Notes under the pieces: generated by a model
The model's input: only the letters and a program-made list of their open reading frames with translations
Database searches by the model: none
Told to the model about the DNA's origin: nothing
Assembly: GCA_016124585.1 (NCBI GenBank)
Contig: WGNL01000014.1
Coordinates: 1-64,000 of the forward strand
From: Bacteroidota bacterium
GTDB lineage: Bacteria > Bacteroidota > Bacteroidia > Chitinophagales > Saprospiraceae
Reading direction: 5' to 3'
DNA: 64,000 nucleotides
Program-made: the position numbers and the translations under genes
Part shown: one piece after another, positions 15,931 to 25,016 of the stretch
Position numbering within the stretch: position 1 is the first letter of the stretch
Layout: each line of letters starts with the position of its first letter

Positions 15931-17445
15931 ATGAACAAAAAAATAATCTGGATAATCATCGGTTTGATGAGCGCTGCGCTCATCGGCATCGCTGCCATGC
16001 AGGCGAAATGGGTAGCCGATTCCTTGAGGGTAAACGAAGAACAGTTTGACAACCAAGTGGTTGCGGCATTGAACAAGGTGGCAGATAAATTGGAGGAACA
16101 GGAGGAACTGGAGGCATACCGCCATGTGGACAATGGTTTTGCGCAAGACTTTTATGAATCGGAAGTACGCCAACAACTCGAAAAAGGCAGCTTGACTTTT
16201 TCGGTGGAAGATGAGGACGGGAAAGGTGCCCATGCCCATTTAACCAAGCAACAATTCATCGACTTGGCGCTGACCAATAACGATTGCAACTGCTCAAAGT
16301 GCCAAGCCGATCGGGCGAAAAGGCTTTCTCAGTTTGTCAGCATTACGGAAAGTCTTGATCATGCACCAATTACGGAACGAATCGAATTGGACATGCTTAG
16401 TTCGTTCCTGCGTCAAGAGTTTCAGGACAAAGGCATCAAGATACCGTTTCGTTATGGCGTTTTTGATAATCGGAAAAAAAGCTTCGTCATAGCCGATGGG
16501 AAGTACACAGTGGAAGACAGTCGCTCGCAGCCAACGATAGAGGGTTACAAAAACCTGAACAACAGTGAATATCGGGTCGGGCTTTTTCAGCGAGACAAAG
16601 AGGTTCCGGGCCTGCTCATGGTATTTTTCCCAACAAAAAGCAGCTTCCTTTGGAATTCAGTTTTGAAAAACCTGATTGGTTCCATCCTTTTCACGGGTAT
16701 CATCTTGTTCTGTTTTTTCTACACGATTTCGGTTGTTTTCAAGCAAAAAAAGGTGTCTGAGATGAAGAACGACTTCATCAATAACATGACCCATGAGTTC
16801 AAGACACCGATTGCTACCATCTCGCTAGCCTCCGACAGTATCTCTAGCCCAATGGTGATCAACTCGCCTGATAAAATCCGTCGTTTCACCGATATCATTC
16901 GGCAGGAAAACAAGCGGATGAACAATCAGGTGGAAAAAGTGCTGCAGATGGCACAGTTGGACCGCCAGGATTTGGAGCTGCGAGTCAGCGATGTGAACCT
17001 CCATGACGTTATCACGCAGGCGGTTGGCTACATTGGCCTTCAAGTGGAAAAACGGGATGGTTCTGTGAACACAGATTTACAAGCTACGCAGCCCATCGTG
17101 CAAGGGGACATCACGCATATCTCCAACATTATCAACAACTTATTGGACAACGCCAACAAATATTCACCCGAAAACCCTGAAATTTCGGTGGCTACACGCA
17201 ATGTGACGGGCGGTGTCGAAGTTATAGTCAGCGACAAAGGCATTGGCCTAAGCAAAGAGGCTAAAAAACTTATTTTTGAAAAATTCTACCGGGTGCATAC
17301 CGGCAACCTCCACGATGTGAAGGGCTTTGGTCTCGGTCTCAGCTACGTGAAAGCGATGATGGAAGCCCACAAGGGGCGGGTAGAGGTGAAAAGCGAACTG
17401 GGGAAAGGTAGCAGTTTTGTGCTGTTTTTCCCTAACCAACAGTAA
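15931..17445 (+). CDS. Sensor histidine kinase, two transmembrane segments
   Basis: The product has 504 residues. TM1 is at about 4-22 (IIWIIIGLMSAALIGIAAM). An extracytoplasmic sensor region of about 225 residues contains CNCSKCQADRAKR, a possible Cys metal or redox site. TM2 is at about 246-269. The HisKA phosphoacceptor lies in NNMTHEFKTPIATI (His about 288). The HATPase domain has NLLDNANKYSPENP, SDKGIGLSKE and GFGLGLSYVKAMMEAHKG. The cognate regulator is very likely the OmpR-family gene at 18211, separated only by the lipoprotein gene. No known ligand can be read from the sensor region. Confidence 0.92.
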   Translation: MNKKIIWIIIGLMSAALIGIAAMQAKWVADSLRVNEEQFDNQVVAALNKVADKLEEQEELEAYRHVDNGFAQDFYESEVRQQLEKGSLTFSVEDEDGKGAHAHLTKQQFIDLALTNNDCNCSKCQADRAKRLSQFVSITESLDHAPITERIELDMLSSFLRQEFQDKGIKIPFRYGVFDNRKKSFVIADGKYTVEDSRSQPTIEGYKNLNNSEYRVGLFQRDKEVPGLLMVFFPTKSSFLWNSVLKNLIGSILFTGIILFCFFYTISVVFKQKKVSEMKNDFINNMTHEFKTPIATISLASDSISSPMVINSPDKIRRFTDIIRQENKRMNNQVEKVLQMAQLDRQDLELRVSDVNLHDVITQAVGYIGLQVEKRDGSVNTDLQATQPIVQGDITHISNIINNLLDNANKYSPENPEISVATRNVTGGVEVIVSDKGIGLSKEAKKLIFEKFYRVHTGNLHDVKGFGLGLSYVKAMMEAHKGRVEVKSELGKGSSFVLFFPNQQ

Positions 17446-17463
17446 CCACAATATTGCTTTCTC

Positions 17464-18114
17464 GTGAAAACACCTTTATTCTCTACGTTCATTGTTTTAT
17501 TTGCCTCAATGATGGGCTGCTGTGATAAGGTTGCGCCTTCATTTTGTGACAGGGAAGTAGATTTGGGTGAGTTTTCCACAACGATTGAACTGCCTTATGA
17601 CTCCTTTAGGTTTGAGCATTTGATTAGTGAAAATGGTGATACAGCTGGCTTTTCCGTTAATCACCCAAGCGTGCTCAACGGTGGTGAAATGTTTTACCAT
17701 CGGGATCCTGTGAAAAATTATGTGAGCGATTGCCAGACTTTGAGGTCGATTGAAAAGTATTCGTGGAGTGTTAGGGACAAAAGGGCGCTTGTTTTGATTT
17801 CAGTGCCGAACAGTTACCCATTCATACTCATCAAGGCAGTGCCTATCTTTGATGAAACACAGCCTGAAATCGGACCAATTGCACATTACCTACAGTTCTT
17901 CAAACAGCAGGCAGGCAGTAATGTGATTGAAGCTGCGGATTTCATGAGTATTATGGTCGAAGAGACAGAGGCTGGTGAAGGTCTAGGAAATACATTTGAA
18001 CACGGCTCCATTTTTATCGGTGATATGGTGATTGCCGGAAAAACTTTCGACCATGTTTACACCAACGAAAAAGATGCTGGAATCGGCGTCCAAAACATCT
18101 ACTTTACTATCTAG
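17464..18114 (+). CDS. Lipoprotein of unknown function, interrupted near its end by TAG
   Basis: It starts with GTG at 17464, 19 bp after the kinase stop. The N-terminus is a lipoprotein signal (FIVLFASMMGC, lipid Cys about 19). I do not recognise the 216-residue body. The frame stops at TAG (18112-18114), but the same frame continues with 18 plausible codons, reading DGIIGVKDNEGKMWKLGE, to a TGA at 18169-18171. YFTI-x-DGIIGVKDNEGKMWKL is the usual ending of many Bacteroidota lipoproteins. The stop is therefore probably a recent nonsense mutation or a sequence error. Its place between kinase and regulator suggests the three genes are co-transcribed. Confidence 0.7.
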   Translation: MKTPLFSTFIVLFASMMGCCDKVAPSFCDREVDLGEFSTTIELPYDSFRFEHLISENGDTAGFSVNHPSVLNGGEMFYHRDPVKNYVSDCQTLRSIEKYSWSVRDKRALVLISVPNSYPFILIKAVPIFDETQPEIGPIAHYLQFFKQQAGSNVIEAADFMSIMVEETEAGEGLGNTFEHGSIFIGDMVIAGKTFDHVYTNEKDAGIGVQNIYFTI

Positions 18115-18171
18115 GACGGCATTATTGGCGTCAAAGACAATGAAGGCAAGATGTGGAAATTGGGTGAGTGA
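18112..18171 (+). other. In-frame coding remnant after the TAG stop
   Basis: TAG at 18112-18114 is followed in frame by 18 sense codons and TGA. The remnant carries the conserved-looking G-I-I-G-V-K-D-x-E-G-K-x-W ending. A single base change of TAG to AAG, CAG or TAT would restore a 235-residue protein. Confidence 0.7.
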
Positions 18172-18210
18172 TTCCAAAATAGAAAACCAATTTTAAAGAA
18201 CAAATCTGAT

Positions 18211-18936
18211 ATGTCAGCAACACGAGGAAAAATTCTACTAGTCGAAGACGACCAAAATTTCGGGGACGTACTGCGCTCCTACCTCGAAATGAACGACTAC
18301 GAAGTCACGCTCGCCAACGATGGCATCAAAGGTATTGAAAGCTACCACGGCGGCACTTTCGACCTTTGCATTCTTGACGTGATGATGCCCCGAAAGGACG
18401 GCTTTACTGTGGGGCGGGAGATTAGAGAAAAAGACCAGAACATCCCCATCATTTTCCTTACGGCTAAAACCCTCAAGGAGGATGTACTCCAAGGCTTCAA
18501 AATTGGAGCTGATGACTACATCACCAAACCGTTCAATTCAGAGGAACTACTTTTCCGCATCGGTGCCATTCTGAAACGCACCAAACCAAAAGAAGCCCCA
18601 AAAGAAGAAGCACGTGAATATTTCATTGGGAAATACCATTTCAACTTTCCGCTCCGTATTCTCACGTTCGATAAAGGTGGGGCTAATGAGCCTCAGCACA
18701 AACTATCTCCCAAAGAAGCGCAGTTGCTAAAAATGTTTGCCCTCAAAATAAACGATGTGCTGACCCGCAACGAAGCATTGACCAAAATATGGGGAGAGGA
18801 CAATTATTTCACCGCCCGCTCCATGGACGTTTTCGTGACCAAATTGCGCAAGTACTTGGCCGAAGACGAAAACCTCGAAATCGTGAACATACACGGGAAC
18901 GGGTTCCAGTTATTGGAGAAGGATAAGGCGGTGTGA
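18211..18936 (+). CDS. OmpR/PhoB-family response regulator
   Basis: The product has 241 residues. The receiver domain covers about 6-120, with acidic pocket EDD at 11-13, phosphoacceptor Asp in CILDVMMPRKDG (about 56), Thr in IFLTAKT and Lys in ITKPFNSEELL (about 105). The winged-helix DNA-binding domain spans about 140-236 (LSPKEAQLLKMFALKINDVLTRNEAL, RSMDVFVTKLRKYLAED). It acts as the transcriptional output of the kinase encoded at 15931. Confidence 0.93.
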   Translation: MSATRGKILLVEDDQNFGDVLRSYLEMNDYEVTLANDGIKGIESYHGGTFDLCILDVMMPRKDGFTVGREIREKDQNIPIIFLTAKTLKEDVLQGFKIGADDYITKPFNSEELLFRIGAILKRTKPKEAPKEEAREYFIGKYHFNFPLRILTFDKGGANEPQHKLSPKEAQLLKMFALKINDVLTRNEALTKIWGEDNYFTARSMDVFVTKLRKYLAEDENLEIVNIHGNGFQLLEKDKAV

Positions 18937-18942
18937 GCAATT

Positions 18943-19725
18943 TTACTTGAGCAAATTCCTCATCGTATTTCTGAAAATATCACTGAACACCACACCACGG
19001 TGTCCGTCCGGTATTTTTACCAATTTGAATAATTTTTGATTCAACGCTTCCAACCGTTCTGAGCAACTGAACGGGATCACTTCATCGTATTCTCCGTGGA
19101 GAAGCGTGACGGGAAAGTTCACTTTTTTCAAAAAATCAATAGTTCTAAATTGATATTTCAATAGGAAATCAGGGAGGAATGGTGCTCTGTCATTTTTCAA
19201 GTCTACCAAGCTTGTGTAGGGGGCGAGCAGCACAAGCTGTTGTGGGTGATTATTGGCGGCGAGATAGCTGGCCATGCCCGTACCGATGGAATAACCCCAC
19301 ACAACGATTTGGTTTTCGGGATAATGCTTTTTCAAAAAATCATAGGCCACCTGTGCATCGCTGAACATTTGTTTTTCAGAGAAAATATGGCCGTCGCTCT
19401 TGCCGAAGCCCCGATAGTCGGGCATAAAAATATCGTAGCCATTACCCGCCGCTGATTGGGCTTGGTGGTAGCAGCGGCGGTTGTTGCCTTTATTGCCGTG
19501 GAGGTATAGGATGACGCCCCGTGATGATGGCTCTTTCATCCAAAGACAATTGATGGAAACACCTTCTGCCACGGGCAGTTCCACCTCTTCACCTTCCCTA
19601 AAAACATAGTTTTCATCAAGTTTATCTGGATGAAAAATTAATTTCTCCTGTACAAAATACAATGTGCTACAGACGATTACGTACAGTGAAAACAGTACGA
19701 CAACAATGCGTTTTATCCACTTCAT
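18943..19725 (-). CDS. Membrane-anchored alpha/beta hydrolase
   Basis: I chose the ATG at 19725 because it opens an N-terminal anchor (MKWIKRIVVVLFSLYVIVCSTLYFV). A start at 19776 would add 17 residues before it. The fold has LYLHGNKGNN (oxyanion region), the nucleophile elbow WGYSIGTG (Ser about 145), Asp in LLHGEYDEVIPF and His in DGHRG. This matches the BEM46/YfhR-like serine hydrolases of unknown substrate. It converges on the response-regulator gene with only 6 bp between the stops. Confidence 0.88.
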   Translation of the reverse strand: MKWIKRIVVVLFSLYVIVCSTLYFVQEKLIFHPDKLDENYVFREGEEVELPVAEGVSINCLWMKEPSSRGVILYLHGNKGNNRRCYHQAQSAAGNGYDIFMPDYRGFGKSDGHIFSEKQMFSDAQVAYDFLKKHYPENQIVVWGYSIGTGMASYLAANNHPQQLVLLAPYTSLVDLKNDRAPFLPDFLLKYQFRTIDFLKKVNFPVTLLHGEYDEVIPFSCSERLEALNQKLFKLVKIPDGHRGVVFSDIFRNTMRNLLK

Positions 19726-19812
19726 ACTCAAAAACTTAAGGTGTGATTTGGCAGAATTCCTCATCTGCCGAACCACTGCAACAACACGCCCAAGCTTGAA
19801 CGGTTGAACCCA

Positions 19813-20772
19813 TCATTGATAGACGATAAACGCCACTCGCCGATTTTTAGCATATCCTTTTTTTGAATTGCCTCTCACCAATGGCCGGGAACTACCGTAG
19901 CCCTTCGCCTCAATCCGATTTTCAGCAACGCCTTTTGTCGCCAAATATTCTGCTACCACCTTAGCCCGCTCTTCCGATAGCGTTTTGTTCATGTCCATGT
20001 CGCCGATGATGTCTGTATGCCCCTCTACTTTAAGTTTTAGGTTGGGATTTCGTACCAAGAATCCGGCCAGCATGTCTAGCCCTGGTTCCGATTGTGGAAG
20101 CATCACACTTTTGCCCTGCTCAAAAAGCACATTTTTTGGAATGTACCTTTCCAGCGTGTCCTTTGACACCACGGCTGTATTTTCAGGTTTGGAAGGGGGC
20201 GGTTCCTGGGTTTTTCTAACCTCTGTTTTAGGTTTTACTTTCGGGGTGGTTTTCTCAGGAACCACTGGCGCTTTAGGCGTGGGAGGTGGGATGGTTTGGG
20301 TAAAATATTTTGACTCAACGATGATGGGCCGATTTGCTTCTGGCAACTGCCAAAGTAGGCGAACCTCTCCTTCAATGAGCGCATTGAAATATTCTACTTT
20401 TAGGTTGTAAGGAGTTCCTTCTCGCATGATTACTTTTCCCGAAAAACGTCCGTCGTCGTTCAGTTTCCAGTTGTCGATGACGAGTATGCCGCCCACCCAG
20501 ACCCGGATACCATCGTCCACCTTGGCGGAAAAAGTATAGGTGCCAGTCTGCGGTGCGTTCAAGATGCCTGTCCAGCGGATAGAGCAGGAGTGGGGGTTAA
20601 GCCCTGGCACGGGAGGGTCGTCGTTCCAGGAAAGGTCTATCATCGGCTCGATTTGGGTAGCCACTTTTTTATTGAAATTAGTGCCGTTAAAATACTCGGC
20701 AGTGAGGCCAGGTTGCGCAGTAAGGCTGCAAAAAGTGAGGGATAGTAACAAAAGGGCAAATACTGGTTTCAT
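19813..20772 (-). CDS. PA14 plus OmpA-domain outer-membrane protein
   Basis: The ATG at 20772 gives a clean signal peptide (MKPVFALLLLSLTFCSLTAQ). Upstream in-frame codons to 20910 are basic and have no signal. A PA14 domain spans about 20-155 (GLTAEYFNGTNF ... YTFSAKVDDGIRVWVGGILVIDNW ... LKVEYFN); this is a carbohydrate-binding beta sandwich. A Pro/Lys/Thr linker (about 165-205) leads to an OmpA C-terminal domain at about 215-320 (LKLKVEGHTDIIGDMDMNKTLSEERAK), which binds peptidoglycan. Inference: the protein anchors at the cell wall and exposes a sugar-binding head. Confidence 0.88.
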   Translation of the reverse strand: MKPVFALLLLSLTFCSLTAQPGLTAEYFNGTNFNKKVATQIEPMIDLSWNDDPPVPGLNPHSCSIRWTGILNAPQTGTYTFSAKVDDGIRVWVGGILVIDNWKLNDDGRFSGKVIMREGTPYNLKVEYFNALIEGEVRLLWQLPEANRPIIVESKYFTQTIPPPTPKAPVVPEKTTPKVKPKTEVRKTQEPPPSKPENTAVVSKDTLERYIPKNVLFEQGKSVMLPQSEPGLDMLAGFLVRNPNLKLKVEGHTDIIGDMDMNKTLSEERAKVVAEYLATKGVAENRIEAKGYGSSRPLVRGNSKKGYAKNRRVAFIVYQ

Positions 20773-20976
20773 ATTCTTGCATTTGGTGAAAAGTGTCGTA
20801 TGCCGACGAATATCGTAAAAATAACGCCACCGACTTCGTTGATTTTGCTGGTTTTCGACAGTTTCAGTTCGTTTTAGGACAAATGCCAGAATGTTTAGCC
20901 TGTTTTGCAAGCAGTAAGTGCCTCAAACGTCACTTCCAATCTTGCTTTTCCAACTTCCTTTTCCCAACTGAAACGC

Positions 20977-20984
20977 TACCTTTG
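20977..20984 (+). promoter_or_regulatory. -7 box of the secreted serine protease gene
   Basis: TACCTTTG matches TAnnTTTG, 104 bp upstream of the ATG at 21089. A second weaker match (AATCTTTG, about 21075-21082) lies just before the start codon. Confidence 0.4.
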
Positions 20985-21088
20985 CCCAATGTGTAAGGAT
21001 TGAAGGCCGGAATGCTTGAAGGGAAAAAAGTTGTAATACCTTAATCTTCAATAGTTCTTGCATTCAATAATTTTAATCTTTGAAATGT

Positions 21089-24000
21089 ATGAAAAAACTG
21101 TCCTTAATCCTGATAATAGGGCTTTTCAGCCTCGCCGGTTTTTCCCAAATCGACCCAAGAATTGCACATGCCAAAACACCACTCAATCAAGTGCCTGTGG
21201 CTGTGATGCCTCACCTCGACAACGCAGCTTTGTTGGCTAGCGAAATGGATCACCGTGCCCCCGGCGTGGCTCCCCGATTTGCTGAACCCATTGAGGTGAA
21301 TATTAATGCAAATACCAACGGCCATTGGGAGAAACTTGCCAATGGCAACAGCCTCTGGCGCCAGCGGATACGTTCCGTCGGTGCTAAGTCCTTGAACCTC
21401 GGTTTTACGAAATACGTCATGCCCGCTGGCGGCTCGCTCATCTTGTACTCGCCTGATTACCAAACGGTAATGGGACCTTTTACCCCCTCAGATAACGAAG
21501 AACACGAGCAGCTTTGGACACCCATCTTACCTGGCGATGAACTGGTGATAGAAGTGCAACTACCCGCCCACAGCCAGTCCAACCTTCAACTTGAGCTCAA
21601 GTACGTCAACCACGATTTTGTAGGCTTCGCCGATTTGGCCTCTGGCTCCTGCAACCTGGATGTGATCTGCGGTGCGGCTGACGGTTGGGCCATTGTCGAT
21701 CAGTACCGGGACATCATCCAATCTGTGGCGGTCATCAGCACGGGTGGCACTACATTTTGTACGGGTTTTTTGGTCAACAATGCCCGACAAGATTGCACAC
21801 CTTATTTCATGACGGCCAACCACTGTGGCATCACAGCAGGACAAGCACCTTCGCTTGTGGCCTACTGGAATTTTTACAACAGCACTTGCCGTCAACCTAA
21901 CTCCCCAAGCAGTGGTGGCAACGGGAACGGGACACTCCTCGATTTCAACACAGGCTCGGTGCTGCGTGCCACCAATTCCAATTCTGATTTTACTTTAGTC
22001 GAACTTGATGACCCAGTTTCCGAAACTGCCGATGCTTTTTTCGCCGGATGGAGCGCCGAAGACTTTGCTCCTACAGATACTGTCATCGGAATCCACCATC
22101 CAAACACCGACGAGAAACGTATCAGTTTTGAATTTGACCCCACTTTTATCGCCAATTATAACAGTACGACACCCAACCCCAATGGCACTCACATCACGAT
22201 TTCGGACTGGGATGTAGGCACTACCGAAGGCGGTTCCTCTGGTTCGCCACTTTTCAACCGACAAAAACGGGTTGTAGGCCAACTCCACGGTGGCCTTGCT
22301 GCTTGCGGCAACAACTTGAACGATTCCTATGGGTGGTTTCACATATCGTGGGAAGGTGGCGGTTCGCCTGGCAACAGCCTGAAACCTTGGCTTGATCCCG
22401 ACAACACAGGCATTATCGTATTGGATGGGCACTCGGCGCTCCAGTGCAGCTTTTTCGTGGTGGGCAGTCCGGCCATTCAATCGCTTTGTGCTCCTAACGA
22501 TGCCATTTTTGAAATCACCGTCAGCCCAAACTTTACGGATAGTGTGACATTATCCATTACGGATTTGCCAACAGATTTAACTGCCGTTTTTTCCCAAAAC
22601 CCAGTAGCGCCTGGCGATACTGTTTCGCTGACCCTGAGCAATACCGCTACCGTAGCGGAAGGCAATTACACACTGACCCTTGCAGGCACTGACGGAACGG
22701 ATTCAAATAGCTCAGAACTGAATGTTTTTATTGCTGCACAATTGCCAACACCCCCTGCGCCCATTTATCCTGCTGCTGGAGAAAGTGGCATTGGCCTGCT
22801 CCCCAATTTTACTTGGGAAGCTACGGCTGGCGCAAAGTACAGCATCGAAATTGCCACGGATGCCGCATTTACCAATATCGTCGAATCTGCTTCTAACCTT
22901 TTGGTAGCCAGTTATCAGTCTGTTACATTGCTGGCGCAAACCACTACCTACTATTGGCGGGTACGTGGCGACAACGTCTGCGGACAAGGCGACTGGCCAA
23001 TGATGCCAAATAGTTTCATGACTAGTGCCATTGTTTGTGCCCCTGCGGTTTCTATCAATGTCCCCATCGTCATCAGCACCAACGGAACCCCGACCATTAC
23101 CTCCACACTGGCTATTTCAGGTGGTGGCCTCGTGGACGATATCAATGTTACAAACTTGAATATTATCCACTCATGGGTTGGCGACCTCCGGGTCGAATTG
23201 ACTTCTCCTTCAGGAACGACCATTTCCCTGTTTGAAAATCCAGGTGGTGGTGATTGCAGTGCTAATGATGTGTTAATTGACTTGGATGATCAAGCTGTGG
23301 CTACCAATGACGACCTCTTGAACATGTGCAACAGCACATCACCTGCCATTGCAGGCACGTTCAGGCCGCAGGACCCCCTGAGCATTTTCAATGGCGAGCC
23401 CATAGCTGGAAATTGGGTTTTGACGATACACGATGATGTGAACCAAGATGGCGGCAGCCTCGTGAGCTGGGGACTAGATATGTGCAGCACCATCCCGAAT
23501 GACTATTCTATTTCGCCTTCCGGCAATACTTTCACAAGTTGCCTGGGTGATAGTATTAACTTCAGTGTGACGCTCGGTACAGCCTTCAATGACACTACGG
23601 GCGTGATGCTCACTGCGGAAAACTTGCCTGTTGGCGCCACTGCAACATTTGACCCAAACCCTGCAACGCCGGGTGCTCAAGTGGCCGTGACGGTGAGCGG
23701 TGTGACCAATGTGGGCAGTAATTTCTTCGATATAGTGGCAACGGATGGGCTCGGCGGCGATGGTATCGTTTCCTTGACATGGAATGTTCAGGGTGCGCCA
23801 GCTCCTTCAACGGCTGTTGCCCCTGCACCAAATGCTACTGGAGTGGGCCTGAATCCTACACTTTCTTGGTCGGCTACAGGCAATAATTATTCCTTGCAGG
23901 TAGCTGCCGATGCTAGCATGAGTAATCCAATTTTGAATACTCAAACACAGCAACCGATGCAGCAAATTGGAACCCTAGAGCCATGTACGACCTATTTTTG

Positions 24001-24913
24001 GACAGTGGCCACTACGGCCAATTGCGGCACTTCCATGTCAGAGGTTTTCAGTTTCACAACGATCGACGATTTGGCATTCAGTTCAACTACCAGTACGCTT
24101 GCGCTCTGTAGCACAGGCACAGCCTCAGCCAGCCTCAATATTGGACAGTGTTTCGAGGCAGGTGGCCTGATGCTGACCAATTCAACTTTGCCAACTGGCG
24201 CAACCGTCAGTTTTTCACAAAACCCGGCACCAGCAGGCAGTGCTGTGACGGTGACGGTCACCAATACCAATGTCGCCCCAGGCAGCTACATGCTCACCGT
24301 GACGGGTAACGATGGCGTGAACACAGTCACAAAAACTTTTACCTTGAATATTACAGGCCCAGCCGCTGCGCCAGTTTTTGTTGCTCCCGTTGACGCTGCG
24401 ACCAACGTGAACGTCCTCACGGCTTTTGATTGGGATCCGGTTGCTGGCGCAACAAGCTACAATTTCCAATTGTCAACGGATGCTAATTTTACGAATACCG
24501 TAGCCGATGTAACCATCTCGCAAACTGCCTATACGCTCACTTCACCGTTGAACGTGAACACAAACTACTTTTGGCGAGTGACAGCTTTCAATAATTGCGG
24601 TGGTACAACGCCTGCGCCGTTTACTTTCACTACTTGGCCTGTCAATGCTGTTCATGAGCTTAACGATTTGGGAATCAATGTTTTACCTAATCCAACTAAA
24701 GGCATAGTGAGTGTCCAGTTTTCGAAACAAACCTACGAACCGATGGACGCCACGCTCTACGCAGTGAATGGCATTCTGCTGCAAACTCAGCGGATACAAG
24801 TGGGCAGTAGTTCCGCAAAATTTGACCTGAGTCAATTTTCTGGTGGAGTGTATTTGCTCCGCCTGAAAAGCAACAGTGGCGTTTTGACGAAGAAAATTGT
24901 ATTGGAAAAATAG
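21089..24913 (+). CDS. Secreted trypsin-like (lysyl endopeptidase type) protease with P domain and T9SS sorting domain
   Basis: The ATG at 21089 is preferred to an upstream TTG because it starts the signal peptide (MKKLSLILIIGLFSLAGFSQ). The product has about 1274 residues. The protease domain at about 190-460 has His in FMTANHCGI, Asp in SDFTLVELDDPV and Ser in GGSSGSPLF, as in Lysobacter-type lysyl endopeptidases. Fibronectin/Ig-like modules follow. A proprotein-convertase P domain lies at about 655-800 (HSWVGDLRVELTSPSGT ... GNWVLTIHDDVNQDGGSL). Further Ig/Fn3-like repeats lead to a T9SS type A sorting domain in the last 80 residues (INVLPNPTKGIVSVQF ... LKSNSGVLTKKIVLEK). Role: extracellular proteolysis. 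Confidence 0.9.
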   Translation: MKKLSLILIIGLFSLAGFSQIDPRIAHAKTPLNQVPVAVMPHLDNAALLASEMDHRAPGVAPRFAEPIEVNINANTNGHWEKLANGNSLWRQRIRSVGAKSLNLGFTKYVMPAGGSLILYSPDYQTVMGPFTPSDNEEHEQLWTPILPGDELVIEVQLPAHSQSNLQLELKYVNHDFVGFADLASGSCNLDVICGAADGWAIVDQYRDIIQSVAVISTGGTTFCTGFLVNNARQDCTPYFMTANHCGITAGQAPSLVAYWNFYNSTCRQPNSPSSGGNGNGTLLDFNTGSVLRATNSNSDFTLVELDDPVSETADAFFAGWSAEDFAPTDTVIGIHHPNTDEKRISFEFDPTFIANYNSTTPNPNGTHITISDWDVGTTEGGSSGSPLFNRQKRVVGQLHGGLAACGNNLNDSYGWFHISWEGGGSPGNSLKPWLDPDNTGIIVLDGHSALQCSFFVVGSPAIQSLCAPNDAIFEITVSPNFTDSVTLSITDLPTDLTAVFSQNPVAPGDTVSLTLSNTATVAEGNYTLTLAGTDGTDSNSSELNVFIAAQLPTPPAPIYPAAGESGIGLLPNFTWEATAGAKYSIEIATDAAFTNIVESASNLLVASYQSVTLLAQTTTYYWRVRGDNVCGQGDWPMMPNSFMTSAIVCAPAVSINVPIVISTNGTPTITSTLAISGGGLVDDINVTNLNIIHSWVGDLRVELTSPSGTTISLFENPGGGDCSANDVLIDLDDQAVATNDDLLNMCNSTSPAIAGTFRPQDPLSIFNGEPIAGNWVLTIHDDVNQDGGSLVSWGLDMCSTIPNDYSISPSGNTFTSCLGDSINFSVTLGTAFNDTTGVMLTAENLPVGATATFDPNPATPGAQVAVTVSGVTNVGSNFFDIVATDGLGGDGIVSLTWNVQGAPAPSTAVAPAPNATGVGLNPTLSWSATGNNYSLQVAADASMSNPILNTQTQQPMQQIGTLEPCTTYFWTVATTANCGTSMSEVFSFTTIDDLAFSSTTSTLALCSTGTASASLNIGQCFEAGGLMLTNSTLPTGATVSFSQNPAPAGSAVTVTVTNTNVAPGSYMLTVTGNDGVNTVTKTFTLNITGPAAAPVFVAPVDAATNVNVLTAFDWDPVAGATSYNFQLSTDANFTNTVADVTISQTAYTLTSPLNVNTNYFWRVTAFNNCGGTTPAPFTFTTWPVNAVHELNDLGINVLPNPTKGIVSVQFSKQTYEPMDATLYAVNGILLQTQRIQVGSSSAKFDLSQFSGGVYLLRLKSNSGVLTKKIVLEK

Positions 24914-24920
24914 AAGGTAT

Positions 24921-25004
24921 TGCTTGATGGTTGAATTGTTTAATGGTAGAGAAATAAGAACATAACTCTTTGCCTGACCAACAATCAAACAATCAAGCAT
25001 TACC
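24921..25004. repeat. Long imperfect intergenic hairpin
   Basis: The stretch 24921-24948 (TGCTTGATGGTTGAATTG ...) is an imperfect inverted copy of 24975-25004 (... CAATCAAACAATCAAGCA). The arms are about 28 bp with small bulges, built from short TTGATTG-like words. It fills the gap between the protease and fumarylacetoacetase genes. Confidence 0.65.
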
Positions 25005-25016
25005 AACAATCAAAAA

